Of a DNA stretch of 54,476 bases, positions 42,984 through 52,428 are shown one piece after another. Position 1 is the first letter of the stretch, and each line of letters opens with the position of its first letter. The stretch spans positions 1 to 54,476 of the forward strand of contig NZ_FNSV01000009.1 in the NCBI RefSeq assembly GCF_900105905.1, given 5' to 3'. The notes under the pieces are model-generated. The model was not told the origin of the DNA. It ran no database searches and saw nothing but the letters and a program-made list of their open reading frames with translations. The position numbers were made by a program, and so were the translations under genes. Source of the stretch: Rhodococcus koreensis (GTDB lineage Bacteria > Actinomycetota > Actinomycetes > Mycobacteriales > Mycobacteriaceae).

Positions 42984-44003
42984 TCATGCGGTTTCGGCGA
43001 CAATGACGCTCATCGTGCCGGTGAGCGAGCGATGGTCGCGGTAGCGCCAGCCAGTGTCCTGCAGCCAGGCGATGCCTTCGTCGACGCTGTAGACGTCGCC
43101 GTGTTCGAGGTGGACCGCGAATTCGCCCGCCATCAGGGCGGCCGCGACCGGCTGGGTGTGGGTGGGGTCGGTCCAGAAGTCGGCAATCAGCAGCGTGGCG
43201 CCGGGTGCGGCGACGTCGCGAATGCGGTGTAGCAGAGCACGATTCTGCTCCGGTGACCAGTAATGCGCCAGGTTCGCGACCAGGAAGGCGTCGTATCCGG
43301 CGGGCAGCGGGTCGGCCCCTGCGTCGCCGGCGCATACGTCGATTCGCCCCTCCAGCCCGACCGACGCGATGCGGTCCTGCGCGGTCTGGGCAACCGCCGG
43401 CAGCTCGAACACGGTCGCGCTCAGTTGCGGGCAGTGGCGCGCCACCGCGATGGACCAGGAGCCGGTGCCGCCGCCGATGTCGAGGAGTCGACGATTGCCG
43501 GACAGATCGACCGTGTCCGGCAGGGCGAGCGAGGGGCCGGCCGAAAACGCCTCGATACCGATCGAGGCGATGGGTTGCAGGGCGGCTTCGAGGTCGAAGA
43601 TCTGGTGTTTCGGCCCGCGGGCTAGTGCGTCGGCCAGATCTTCCCACGCCGGGAAGCTGATCTTGTCCCAGAACCGCAGCAGCGGACGCAGGTCGGCGGG
43701 CGATCCGCCGGCGAGGAACGCGGCCGCCGTCTCGGTATTGACGTACTGTTCGCCTCGGCGTTCGAGCATACCCAGCGCGACCATGGCGTCGGCGCTGATC
43801 CGGGTGGCTCGGGCAGTAAGCCCGGTGCGGGCGGCCAGGCCACGCAGGTCGGTGGGGCCCTCGCCCAACGCCTCGAACAAACCGAGTTCGCTGGCGGCGA
43901 AGAGGTGTTTGGCGGCCATGAACCCGGACGCCAGCTGCATGATCGGCTCCGGGTTAGGCAGGTCGTGGTCGGTTTCGGCGGAGGTATGGGCTGTCATCGT
44001 CAT
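42984..44003 (-). CDS. SAM-dependent O-methyltransferase (class I, dimerising HTH)
   Basis: 339 residues. N-terminal winged-helix dimerisation domain (about 20-100: FMAAKHLFAASELGLFEALG, LAARTGLTARATRISADAMV), then the Rossmann methyltransferase with motif I LLDIGGGTGSWSIAVARH, AGDAGADPLPAGYDAFLVAN and motif AHYWSPEQNRALLHRI. It is of the plant-COMT/hydroxyneurosporene family used on phenols and polyketides. It is paired with the FAD monooxygenase, a hydroxylate-then-methylate logic typical of secondary or detoxifying pathways. First gene of the operon, 108 bases from the divergent LuxR gene. Confidence 0.88.
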   Translation of the reverse strand: MTMTAHTSAETDHDLPNPEPIMQLASGFMAAKHLFAASELGLFEALGEGPTDLRGLAARTGLTARATRISADAMVALGMLERRGEQYVNTETAAAFLAGGSPADLRPLLRFWDKISFPAWEDLADALARGPKHQIFDLEAALQPIASIGIEAFSAGPSLALPDTVDLSGNRRLLDIGGGTGSWSIAVARHCPQLSATVFELPAVAQTAQDRIASVGLEGRIDVCAGDAGADPLPAGYDAFLVANLAHYWSPEQNRALLHRIRDVAAPGATLLIADFWTDPTHTQPVAAALMAGEFAVHLEHGDVYSVDEGIAWLQDTGWRYRDHRSLTGTMSVIVAETA

Positions 44004-44048
44004 GAAACCAGCGTCGTTGTTGTCGGTTCTGCGTCATATCCCTGAATC

Positions 44049-44077
44049 CTGGGGAATTCACCCAGATTTCTGGGGTA
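44049..44077. promoter_or_regulatory. Inverted repeat between methyltransferase and LuxR genes
   Basis: CTGGG (44049-44053) and CCCAG (44061-44065) flank GAATTCA, with a further TCTGGGG at 44069-44075. It sits in the 107-base divergent promoter region and may be the binding site of the LuxR regulator. Confidence 0.5.
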
Positions 44078-44110
44078 GGCAGCCCTAACCTGCTGCGATA
44101 CACTTCGGAC

Positions 44111-45235
44111 ATGGCGCAGAGCTTGCTGCCACGCGTCCGCGATCAAATCTCGCGTGCCGTCGCCGACCAGCTGGACTGGGTGGGGTACAGCGCGCGAATG
44201 AGCGAGGCCCTGCGCACGGTGATCCCACATGACCGCTGCTGCTGGCACACCGTCGACCCGGGCACCATCCTGTTCACCGGCAGCGTGAACCGGAACGTTG
44301 GGTGTTCCGGATCCTGGTTGGCGCACTACGAATACGAGGTCGAGGACGTCGACAAGTGGGCGTTTCTTGCGCACAGTGGCCGCCTGGCGGGTGCACTCAG
44401 TCTGGATACCCACGGAGATATGTCCCGCAGTGCACGGCACCGTTCGCACGAGGCGTACGGAATCGGCGACGAGCTGCGGGTCTCCCTGGTGTCGGACGGG
44501 GTCTATTGGGGTGCAGCGGCATTCCTGCGCGATGCGGGCGCGCCGTGGTACACCGCCGAGCACGTCCGCGCAATCGCCGCGCTGGCGCCCGCGCTCGCTA
44601 CCGGTCTGCGACGTTCGATGCTCCACGAGGTCGAGGTCGCCGTGACGACCGTGGACTACGGCCCCGGCGTGGTGGTCTTCGACGCCGCGGGCGACCCGGA
44701 ATCGGTCTCACCCGCCGCGGAACGCTGGATCGACGAAATTGTCGAGGTCCCGGCGCCGTCGACGCCGTTCGAATCGAAGGTCGTGCAGGCCATCGCGGCC
44801 AGGGCGCGGGCGATCGAACCGGGCACCGATCCGCTGGAACTTGCCGCGCGCTCGCGGGTACGCACGCGATCCGGCGCCTGGCTGTTGCTGTACGGGACCA
44901 GGCTTTCCGGCGTCGAAGACGGACGCACTGCCGTCATCATCCAACCCGCGACGCCGCATGAGATCGCGCCCGTCATTGCCATGGCCTACGGACTGTCCCA
45001 ACGCGAATGCCATCTCACTGCGCTGTGCGTCCAAGGGCGATCGACAAGGGAGATGGCGCACGCAATGTCGTTATCCGTCTACACAATTCAAGACCACATG
45101 AAGTCGATCTTCGACAAGACCGGGGTGCGCAGCCGCGGGGAACTGGTGGGGCAGATATTCCTCGAGCACTACGCGCCACGCTGGGAGCTTGCGGCATCCC
45201 CGCCATCCGGATGGTGGGCGAAGGGCATCAACTGA
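44111..45235 (+). CDS. LuxR-family transcriptional regulator with N-terminal sensor domain
   Basis: 374 residues. N-terminal 200 residues suggest a GAF-like domain (CCWHTVDPGTILFTGSVNRN, RVSLVSDGVYWGAAAFLRDA). A C-terminal LuxR HTH at about 305-360 (YGLSQRECHLTALCVQGRST, MAHAMSLSVYTIQDHMKSIF) is followed by DKTGVRSRGELVGQIF. No receiver domain, so it is ligand- rather than phosphorylation-controlled. Divergent from the methyltransferase-monooxygenase operon, which it most likely activates. Confidence 0.88.
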   Translation: MAQSLLPRVRDQISRAVADQLDWVGYSARMSEALRTVIPHDRCCWHTVDPGTILFTGSVNRNVGCSGSWLAHYEYEVEDVDKWAFLAHSGRLAGALSLDTHGDMSRSARHRSHEAYGIGDELRVSLVSDGVYWGAAAFLRDAGAPWYTAEHVRAIAALAPALATGLRRSMLHEVEVAVTTVDYGPGVVVFDAAGDPESVSPAAERWIDEIVEVPAPSTPFESKVVQAIAARARAIEPGTDPLELAARSRVRTRSGAWLLLYGTRLSGVEDGRTAVIIQPATPHEIAPVIAMAYGLSQRECHLTALCVQGRSTREMAHAMSLSVYTIQDHMKSIFDKTGVRSRGELVGQIFLEHYAPRWELAASPPSGWWAKGIN

Positions 45236-45579
45236 ATTCGCCGAACTCTCAGCCGTGCGTAACTGCTTCACGGCCAATGGCGCGCCAACCAAGAAGGTGC
45301 ACCGCCCGAACCATCTCTCCTTCCACGACGCTGCCGCTCACCGACAGTATGCCGTCGACCAGGAACGTGCCCCTCGCACATTCTGTCGCCGCCGCAGCGA
45401 ACGGAGGTGGCCCCGATTCCCATATCTGGTTCGTCGATGAGCAATTTGTTCACACCACACGATCGACTGGGTGTGGGCATTACTGAGCAGTCGCTTCCGA
45501 GCCGATCCTCCGCGGCAATTCGCGGGTATCGGCACGTTCCTCCCCCACGGTCGATTCTCACCCGTTAACATCCACGTTC
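45236..45579. other. Stretch without a recognised gene
   Basis: About 340 bases. Open frames on both strands are short and low in information. No terminator or repeat seen. Confidence 0.4.
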
Positions 45580-45930
45580 GTGACCCCGATTAGGACATTT
45601 CAGACATTCCCGGTTGCCGTGCTGCGATTCAACTACCGGTTGGTGCGCATTCCGCTGCAGCTGATCGAGGACGTCGGGGTGTCGCAGATGAACCCGGAGG
45701 CGTCGACCAGACTCGCTTACGAGCAGTTCCTGATTGGATGCGACCAGGTTGCCGCATGTTTGTTGAACGACGAGACCGCAGCCCACCGTGCGATCGCGTT
45801 GACGGCCCACACCACCCGAGTTCGTGTTGCGATCGCGCGCGAGCATCACCGCAAAGAGCGGCAGGGTATTGCGATCTTGGACGAGCAGCGGGGACGATTC
45901 GCCAGACGGCAGCGGGAGCGCCATAAGTAA
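45580..45930 (+). CDS. Hypothetical helical protein
   Basis: 116 residues from GTG 45580. Reads VAVLRFNYRLVRIPLQLIED, then MNPEASTRLAYEQFLIGCDQ, then basic C-terminus (AREHHRKERQGIAILDEQRG, RRQRERHK). Helical, no membrane helix, normal codon bias. No family recognised. It stands alone. Confidence 0.6.
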   Translation: MTPIRTFQTFPVAVLRFNYRLVRIPLQLIEDVGVSQMNPEASTRLAYEQFLIGCDQVAACLLNDETAAHRAIALTAHTTRVRVAIAREHHRKERQGIAILDEQRGRFARRQRERHK

Positions 45931-47235
45931 AGCTGATCACACTCCCCCTGGCGCACTACTTTTGTCAATCCTTTACCTTTAGCGGCTAAGGATGAACTGG
46001 CCCCATGAGCTCGATCGGCGTCCGGCCCCAGCCCCGCTTGGGAGCAAGACGTGTGGAGTTTCTGCCGTTGCGGGAGAACAATTTTCGTGCATTCGACCGA
46101 GGCGCATGATTGGTCCGTACATCCGGGTGGAACAATCCTCGGGTATCCCGCAATCCTCCCCGCATGTCCGGCCTGCGAGTCCCAGTTGCGGCTTCGTCAC
46201 GGGGTTTCACCAGACGAGGCGGTCGTCGGCGTCGGCATCGTCGGGTGCTGCGCCGTCGTTGATCGGGCCGAACCGAGCGGTGCATCCGGTTCTCGAACCT
46301 TCATCCGGTAAGGCCGATCTACAGGGAGTTGACCAACTGCAGCACCGACAACGGCACCGACGGAATACATAGCCCGGCGCTGATCGAGGCGCACCAGCCG
46401 GCAATCGGACGGCACTGCTCGAGGTGGAAGGCCGGGATCGCGGACCCGAAAGTACGGCCGCCACAAATAAGACCGTCACCGGCGAGCTCAACACCACCGC
46501 GACGTATCCGAGTGCAGCCGCGGCAATCACCCACCTCGCACGCAGGTCACGGGCGTGCAGAACGGAACCATAGTCCACCGCGCCTCCCTACCGCACCCTA
46601 GGCACGCGTGACCATGACTCCGGGAAAACCCGGCACACGGGAACCTGGGCGAACGTGAAGCCCGTCCCCAGCACTCCGTTCGGTGCGTCGCTCCGGCGGG
46701 GCGCGGAGCGGTCGTCCCGAAACCCGAGCGCCTTTACTTGCGCTTTACCTTGGATCGCGATAGCGTCCAACCAGTCGCACGACGCAGCGGCAAATCGCGA
46801 TCTCGGACCTTCGAGACCGAGGCGAGAGTCCGCCCAACCGAGATTGGGCGGGTGTGCCCGTACGCGGCGCGCCGACGCCGAATCGATTTTCCGTCGGACG
46901 CCGCCACACGGGCGATGGACCCCATCGGTCAGCCATGGGCGGCCTGGACCGGTGGGGCCCATTCCGGCGTCATGAGCACCCTCCATGGCCTTGTGTGGGC
47001 CTGTCGGTAGTGGTGTCGCTGCTGATGTACGGCATGTTCGCGCTCACGACGACCGGGCGGACTCGGGACGTCTCGTCGGCGACGCGATCAGCCGCCACAG
47101 CGACCGTCGAGGAATCGGCAGTGCCGGTGACGGGCCGCAGGGCATGGGCAACCTGTCCCTCACTCCCTGATCGCCGAGTGGCGAAACACTATCGCTGGTG
47201 CGCACATCGGGCGTGTCGGCGACGGCACCGAGCCT
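45931..47235. other. Degraded stretch with remnants
   Basis: No intact gene in 1.3 kb. On the minus strand, 46578-46330 reads as a small membrane protein broken by a frameshift: MDYGSVLHARDLRARWVIAA and VLSSPVTVLFVAAVL, then in another frame RPIAGWCASISAGLCIPSVP. Plus-strand pieces near 46051-46180 (CGRTIFVHSTEAHDW; ILPACPACESQLRL) and near 46990-47060 (one hydrophobic helix, VGLSVVVSLLMYGMFALTTT) are possible remnants. TTAGC-G-GCTAA at 45979-45989 is a perfect short palindrome. Confidence 0.4.
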
Positions 47236-50208
47236 TCAGTTGAGGGTGCCGCCGGCGGCGAGGTAGCCGTCGATGGCACGTTGCAGGCGGTCGAGGGCGG
47301 TGCCGTAGGCGGTGAAGTCCCCGGTGTGCTGGGCGGCGCGCAGGTTGGTCAGGGCGGCATTGAGTTCGAGGACCGCGCCGGTCAGCTCCTCCGGCACTGC
47401 CTGCGGCGGCACGACCTCGGGAACCGGGGTGCCGGGGCTGGTCTCGGGTGCCGGTGGGGGTGCGGTGGCGGCGTCGCCGCCGGGTGCGGTGGCGGCGCGG
47501 CCGGTACCGGGACCGAAGACCTGGTCGAGGGCTTCGGCGAGGGTGGGGGCGTACCCGACACGGACACCGCCGGTGCCGGGTTCGCGGTAGCTGACCAGCA
47601 CCCGGGCCAACTGCGGGAACGTCGAGCCCTCGGCTGTGGTGGACAGCCGCTCGGTGAACAGCGGTTCGACGTAGAGGACACCGCCGTCGGCGATCGGCAA
47701 GGTGAGCAGGTTGCCGTAGTGGATGCGGTTCGACCGCTCGAGCAACGTGCGTTCGGAGGCCACCCGGGTGTCGGAGATCATCGAGTTCTGTATCTGCTGC
47801 GGACCTTGGGTCAGGGTGTCAGTCGGCAACTGCAGGATTTCGATCGTTCCGTATCCATCGGGATCCGAACGCACCGACAGGTAGGCGGAGAGGAATTCGC
47901 GGTTGAAGCCGACCATGGCGCTGGCGAGCCGGAACGACGGCTGCGTCGTCTCGGGGTCTCCGACCAGGATGTAATACGGAGGCTGTTGCCCCGTACTGTC
48001 CGAGGTCGGATCCGACGGCACCGACCAGAAGGCGTTGTTGGTGAAGAATTCCCGCGGATCGTTGACGTGGTATTTCGCCAGATGCTGGCGCTGGATCCGG
48101 AACAGGTCCTCGGGGTAGCGGAGATGAGCGCGCAGTTCGTCGGAGATCGCCTCGCCAGGTCTGACGGTGCCGGGGAACACGCTCATCCACGCGGCCAGGA
48201 CCGGGTCCTCCCGGTCGATCTGGTAGAGGGTGACGGTGCCGTCGTAGGCGTCGACGGTGGCCTTGACCGAGTTGCGCACGTACGAGATCTCCTGCCGGGG
48301 CAGCGGACGCCCGGTGTCGGTGATCACCGGCTCGGTCAGCGCCCCGGACTGTGCGTAGGGGTAGTGCTCGAGGGTGGTGTAGGCGTCGACGATCCAGGTG
48401 ATCCGCCCGTCGACGACGGCCGGGTAGGGGTTGGTATCGGTGGTCAGCCAGGGGGCGACGTGCTCGACCCGGGTTTTCGGGTCGCGGTTGAAGATGATCT
48501 TCGATTCGGCTCCGATGGCGCCGGAGAACAGGATGTTGCGTTCGGCGTATTGGGCGGCGAACGCCAGCCGGTTGATCCAGTTCCCGATGGGCACTCCGCC
48601 GGCGCCGGTGTAGGTGTAGGTGGAGACGTCGGTGTCGTACTCCCGCGCCGGTGCACCCGCCTCGGCACCGACGATGGCGTAGTCCGGGCCCTCGGACTGC
48701 GCGATCACCTCGCCGTAGTAGATGCGGGGTTGGTCGACCGGGATCAGTTGCTGGCCGGTCGCCTGGGACGCGAGATCGCTCACGGTGTAGATCGGGTAGC
48801 CGCTGTCGCTGCTGGCGCTCTGGCCGGAGGCGTCCCGGACGGCGGCGTTGACGCGGTTGGCGGGGGCGGCGACGAACCCGTTGCCGTGGGTGTAGACGAG
48901 GTGCCGGTTGATCCACTGGGTTTGGTTGCCGCTGAGGCTGTTCGGGGACAGCTCCCGGGCGGCGACGATGTAGTCGGCGACCTCCCCGTCGATGGTGTAT
49001 CGGTCGATGTCGAGGGTCGGGGTGAAACCGTAGAAATTCTTCAATTGTTGTTGCTGGGTGAAGGTGCGGGAGAGCACGTTCGGGTCCAGAAGTCGCGCGT
49101 TGGCGATGGTGGTGACGTCGGCCGGGACGTCGCGCGGCGCCCGGGTGCCCACACCCGGATAGGCCTCGTACTGCACCCGGTCCGGGCCCAGTCCGTAGGC
49201 CTGCCGGGTCGCGGCGATGTTGCGTTCGATGTACGGGCGTTCCCGATCGGCCGCGTTCGGGCGCACCGAGAACTGTTCCATCAGCGCCGGGAAGATTCCC
49301 CCGACCAGGATCGAGGACAACACCAGTAGCGCGGTGGCCATCGCCGGAATCCGCAGATCCCGCACCACGATTGCGGCGAAGAACGCGATCGCGCACACGA
49401 TCGCGATGGAGAACATGATCAGCCGCGCCGGCAGGACGGCATTGATGTCGGTGAACCCGGCCCCGGTGAAGGTGGGTTCCTTACGGCTGCCCCACAGCAA
49501 CGCATACCGATCCAGCCAGTACGCGACCGCTTTCAGCGCGACGAACGACCCGGCCAGCACCGCGAGCTGGACACGCGCCGCGGCGGTGACCTCGATGGGG
49601 TTCCCGCCGCGCTTGGGGGTCACCCGGATCCCACCGAACAGGTAGTGCGCGGCGAGGCTGAGCCACAAGGCGAAGAATACCGCGACGAACAACCAGGTCA
49701 GGATCAGCCGGTAGAGCGGCAGGTCGAAGACATAGAAACCGATGTCGTGCCCGAATTCTGCGTCGGCTGTGCCGAAATCGCCACCGCGCAGGAACAGTTG
49801 CACGGTGGCCCAGTTCGCTTGCGCGTTCAGCCCGAACGGCAGAGCCAGCAGCAGTGGGATACCGATGCCGAACAACCGGGGCCGGCTCATCGCCACGGTC
49901 CGGTACTGCTCGAGCGAATCCTTGTTCGCGGCCGCGGCCGCGAACAGGGGCCGTGACCGGTAGGCCCAGATCAGGGTGCCGAACATCAGGGCACCGATGA
50001 GCAGGGTCACCGCGAGGAACAAGACCAGCCGAGTCAGCAGAATCGTGCCCCACACGGTCCGGTAGCCGACCTCACCGAACCACAACCACTCCGTATACAC
50101 CGTGATCAGCCGCGGCCCGATCACCAGCAACGCCACAAAGCCCAGCAGCACCCAGATCGATCTGACCGCTCCCCGCGACAGCGGCCGCGCATCCTCCGAC
50201 GGTTGCAT
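47236..50208 (-). CDS. UPF0182 large membrane protein
   Basis: 990 residues from ATG 50208, directly behind GGGAGGTGAGC; the frame stays open 24 codons upstream. Seven hydrophobic helices in the first 330 residues (IWVLLGFVALLVIGPRLITV; TILLTRLVLFLAVTLLIGAL; and others), followed by a large extracytoplasmic domain with conserved segments RPYIERNIAATRQAYGLGP, FVAAPANRVN and PYYILVGDP, and a Pro/Ala/Thr-rich tail. Length and layout match the actinobacterial UPF0182 family (mycobacterial Rv0064/Rv3193c type), whose function is unknown. Confidence 0.92.
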   Translation of the reverse strand: MQPSEDARPLSRGAVRSIWVLLGFVALLVIGPRLITVYTEWLWFGEVGYRTVWGTILLTRLVLFLAVTLLIGALMFGTLIWAYRSRPLFAAAAANKDSLEQYRTVAMSRPRLFGIGIPLLLALPFGLNAQANWATVQLFLRGGDFGTADAEFGHDIGFYVFDLPLYRLILTWLFVAVFFALWLSLAAHYLFGGIRVTPKRGGNPIEVTAAARVQLAVLAGSFVALKAVAYWLDRYALLWGSRKEPTFTGAGFTDINAVLPARLIMFSIAIVCAIAFFAAIVVRDLRIPAMATALLVLSSILVGGIFPALMEQFSVRPNAADRERPYIERNIAATRQAYGLGPDRVQYEAYPGVGTRAPRDVPADVTTIANARLLDPNVLSRTFTQQQQLKNFYGFTPTLDIDRYTIDGEVADYIVAARELSPNSLSGNQTQWINRHLVYTHGNGFVAAPANRVNAAVRDASGQSASSDSGYPIYTVSDLASQATGQQLIPVDQPRIYYGEVIAQSEGPDYAIVGAEAGAPAREYDTDVSTYTYTGAGGVPIGNWINRLAFAAQYAERNILFSGAIGAESKIIFNRDPKTRVEHVAPWLTTDTNPYPAVVDGRITWIVDAYTTLEHYPYAQSGALTEPVITDTGRPLPRQEISYVRNSVKATVDAYDGTVTLYQIDREDPVLAAWMSVFPGTVRPGEAISDELRAHLRYPEDLFRIQRQHLAKYHVNDPREFFTNNAFWSVPSDPTSDSTGQQPPYYILVGDPETTQPSFRLASAMVGFNREFLSAYLSVRSDPDGYGTIEILQLPTDTLTQGPQQIQNSMISDTRVASERTLLERSNRIHYGNLLTLPIADGGVLYVEPLFTERLSTTAEGSTFPQLARVLVSYREPGTGGVRVGYAPTLAEALDQVFGPGTGRAATAPGGDAATAPPPAPETSPGTPVPEVVPPQAVPEELTGAVLELNAALTNLRAAQHTGDFTAYGTALDRLQRAIDGYLAAGGTLN

Positions 50209-50360
50209 GCTCACCTCCCGCGGACCCCCACGCCTATCGCAACGGCCGGCGACGTGTTGTGAACGGGCCGGACGACACACACAGAATGCCCGTTTCGGCC
50301 CACTCCGGGGGTGGGTGGGGCGGGTTCGACCACGGCGATCAGCGGGCAGCTCTTCGTCAT

Positions 50361-50633
50361 CTACCTCGCCCCCCGAATCAGGTCCCTGACCTGTCGTTCC
50401 AGCGAAGCGAGTCGGTCGGCGATCGGCTGACTGTGCAGGATCTCGGCCACCTGGTCGGCCTCGTCCGGTGCCAGAGCGATCGCCCGGGCGGGAACCTCAA
50501 GATCGGAGTCGTCATAGCAGAGCATGTGCCGGGGGCCGCGGGGATCGACCAGCAGGTAGAGGTGTCCGCCGGCGCGGGCGACGACGTGGTGCAGCACGCC
50601 CTTGCCGGGTACCGTCGTCCGATCGATGGACAT
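50361..50633 (-). CDS. KhtT-like cation/H+ antiporter regulatory subunit
   Basis: 90 residues from ATG 50633. N-terminal pattern IDRTTVPGKGVLHHVVARAG, then HLYLLVDPRG and ALAPDEADQVAEIL resembles the KhtT/TrkA-C-like regulator of K+/H+ antiporters (IxETxLPGVGxRYEF; LTxEEADALAELL). The transporter subunit KhtU is not present and the usual second TrkA-C domain is missing, so it may be a stand-alone or orphan form. Same strand as UPF0182 upstream on the window, 153 bases from its start. Confidence 0.65.
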   Translation of the reverse strand: MSIDRTTVPGKGVLHHVVARAGGHLYLLVDPRGPRHMLCYDDSDLEVPARAIALAPDEADQVAEILHSQPIADRLASLERQVRDLIRGAR

Positions 50634-50764
50634 CGAAGCTCCCTACTGGAGATGAACCCAGTCTGTGCAGGCGATCGATGCTGTCACAATGGGGTCCGAC
50701 ACCCATTTACACTGGGCAACGACATGTATGGACATTTGCGATGTGCAGCGGTCAAGCTGGACCC

Positions 50765-51742
50765 ATGAACCGTCGCGCATCGGTCGTGGACCGGTTCCGA
50801 GGACAAGCGCGAACACCTGCCGGCGCGCTGTTCTGGCGAGTATTCGTGATCAACGGGCTGGTCTTCACGGTCGGCACCCTTGCCCTCGCCCTGTCACCGG
50901 CGACAGTGTCGACGCATATCCGGCTGACCGAAATTCCGGTGCTCGTCGTGGGACTGGCCGCGATCCTCGCCGCGAACGCCCTTCTGCTGCGGTCGAGCCT
51001 CGCACCGCTCGACCAACTCGCCAGTTCCATGGGCCGGGTGGACCCCCCACGCCGCAGTGACCGGATCGACGACCGAGGCACGGGCGACCTACGGCATCTC
51101 ATCGCCTCGTTCAACGCCATGCTGGACCGGCTCGAGACCGAGCGAACCTCGGCGAGCGGGTCGGCCCTCGCCGCCCAGGAAGCCGAACGAGCGCGGATCG
51201 CGCGCGAGCTGCACGACGAGATCGGCCAAAGCCTCACCGTCGCACTGCTTGCGCTCAAACGTGCCGTCGACAAAGCGCCGACGGGACTTCGCGGGGACCT
51301 GCACCACGCCCAGGATGCCGTGCGCGGCAGCCTCGACGAGGTCAGTGGCATCGCCCGTCGGCTGCGACCCGACGTTCTCGAGGACCTCGGCCTGCACAGC
51401 GCGCTCAACGCCCTGTGCAGCGAATTCACCCAGGCGACCGGCGTCGACGTCGTCAAACACCTCGACGCCCACCTCGCCCGGCTGGACCCGAACATCGAAC
51501 TCGTCTGTTACCGCGTCGCACAAGAAGCGCTGACCAACGTCGCTCGCCACGCCGGCGCCGACAAGGTTCGGGTGGACCTCCATGCCACCGACGAACACCT
51601 GACGCTGCGCATCGCCGACGACGGCAAGGGCGGAGTGGTCACTGCCGGTGCCGGTATCACCGGAATGCGCGAACGCGCCCTGCTGGTCGACGCCACCCTC
51701 ACCATCGACTCGTCGTCCAGCGAGGGACGCAGATCCGGCTGA
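50765..51742 (+). CDS. NarL-type sensor histidine kinase, C-terminally frameshifted
   Basis: 325 residues from ATG 50765. Two transmembrane helices (about 23-45 and 57-76) enclose a very short outside loop. A HAMP-like linker (SLAPLDQLASSMGRVD), then the HisKA_3 phospho-acceptor RIARELHDEIGQSLTV (H150), and the ATPase N-box VAQEALTNVARHAGA with G-box DGKGG and GAGITGMRERA follow. The final strand is cut: the frame ends SSSEGRRSG, whereas one frame over it reads TQIRLIVPVHVQ. One missing base near 51722 explains it. It lacks a large sensor domain. Followed 31 bases later by its response regulator. Confidence 0.85.
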   Translation: MNRRASVVDRFRGQARTPAGALFWRVFVINGLVFTVGTLALALSPATVSTHIRLTEIPVLVVGLAAILAANALLLRSSLAPLDQLASSMGRVDPPRRSDRIDDRGTGDLRHLIASFNAMLDRLETERTSASGSALAAQEAERARIARELHDEIGQSLTVALLALKRAVDKAPTGLRGDLHHAQDAVRGSLDEVSGIARRLRPDVLEDLGLHSALNALCSEFTQATGVDVVKHLDAHLARLDPNIELVCYRVAQEALTNVARHAGADKVRVDLHATDEHLTLRIADDGKGGVVTAGAGITGMRERALLVDATLTIDSSSSEGRRSG

Positions 51743-51773
51743 TCGTCCCGGTCCACGTGCAATCGAGGCCACG

Positions 51774-52428
51774 ATGACCAGGCAACCTGCCCGCATTCTG
51801 CTCGCCGACGACCACGCGATGGTGCGCAGCGGCCTGCGGATGATCCTCGACGCCGAGCCCGACCTGCAGGTGGTCGCCGAGGCAGCCAACGGATACGAGG
51901 CGATCGATGCACTCGCCCACACCCCGACGGACCTGGCGATCCTCGACATCGCGATGCCGCGGATGACCGGGCTGCAAGCGGCCCGCGAAATCACCCGGTC
52001 CCATCCCCACGTGAGGATCCTGATCCTGTCGATGTACGACAACGAGCAATACTTCTTCGAGGCCCTCAAAGCCGGCGCCTCCGGCTACGTCCTCAAATCC
52101 GTCGCCGACCGCGACCTGCTCGAAGCATGCCGGGCAACCCTGCGGGGCGAACCCTTCCTCTACGCCGGCGCGGTCACCGCCCTCATCCGCGACTACCTGC
52201 ACCGAGCCCGGCACGGAGAATCATTACCGAGCACCATCCTCACCCCCGCGAAGAGGAAATACTGAAACTGATCGCCGAAGGCGACACCACCGAGAAATCG
52301 GGAACACCTTGAGTATCAGCGCCAAAACGGTCGACCGGCACCGCGCAAACATCCTGAAGAAACTCGGACTACGAGACAGACTCGCCCTGACCCGATACGC
52401 AATCCGTTCCGGACTGATCGAGCCGTAA
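51774..52428 (+). pseudogene. NarL/LuxR response regulator with two frameshifts
   Basis: From ATG 51774 the receiver is intact (ILLADDHAMVRSGLRMILDA, phospho-acceptor D58 in LAILDIAMP, LSMYDN, GYVLKSV). The HTH is broken twice: STILTP runs out to a stop at 52265, REEEILKLIAEGDTT continues in a second frame and LSISAKTVDRHRANILKKLG in a third, ending IRSGLIEP at 52428. Joined, these give a normal NarL-type HTH. Either the gene is recently inactivated or two sequencing errors are present. As written, the protein cannot bind DNA. Confidence 0.8.

Noticed and set aside
47281..49329. 682-codon plus-strand frame over UPF0182
   Set aside because: Gly/Val/Asp-rich antisense shadow.
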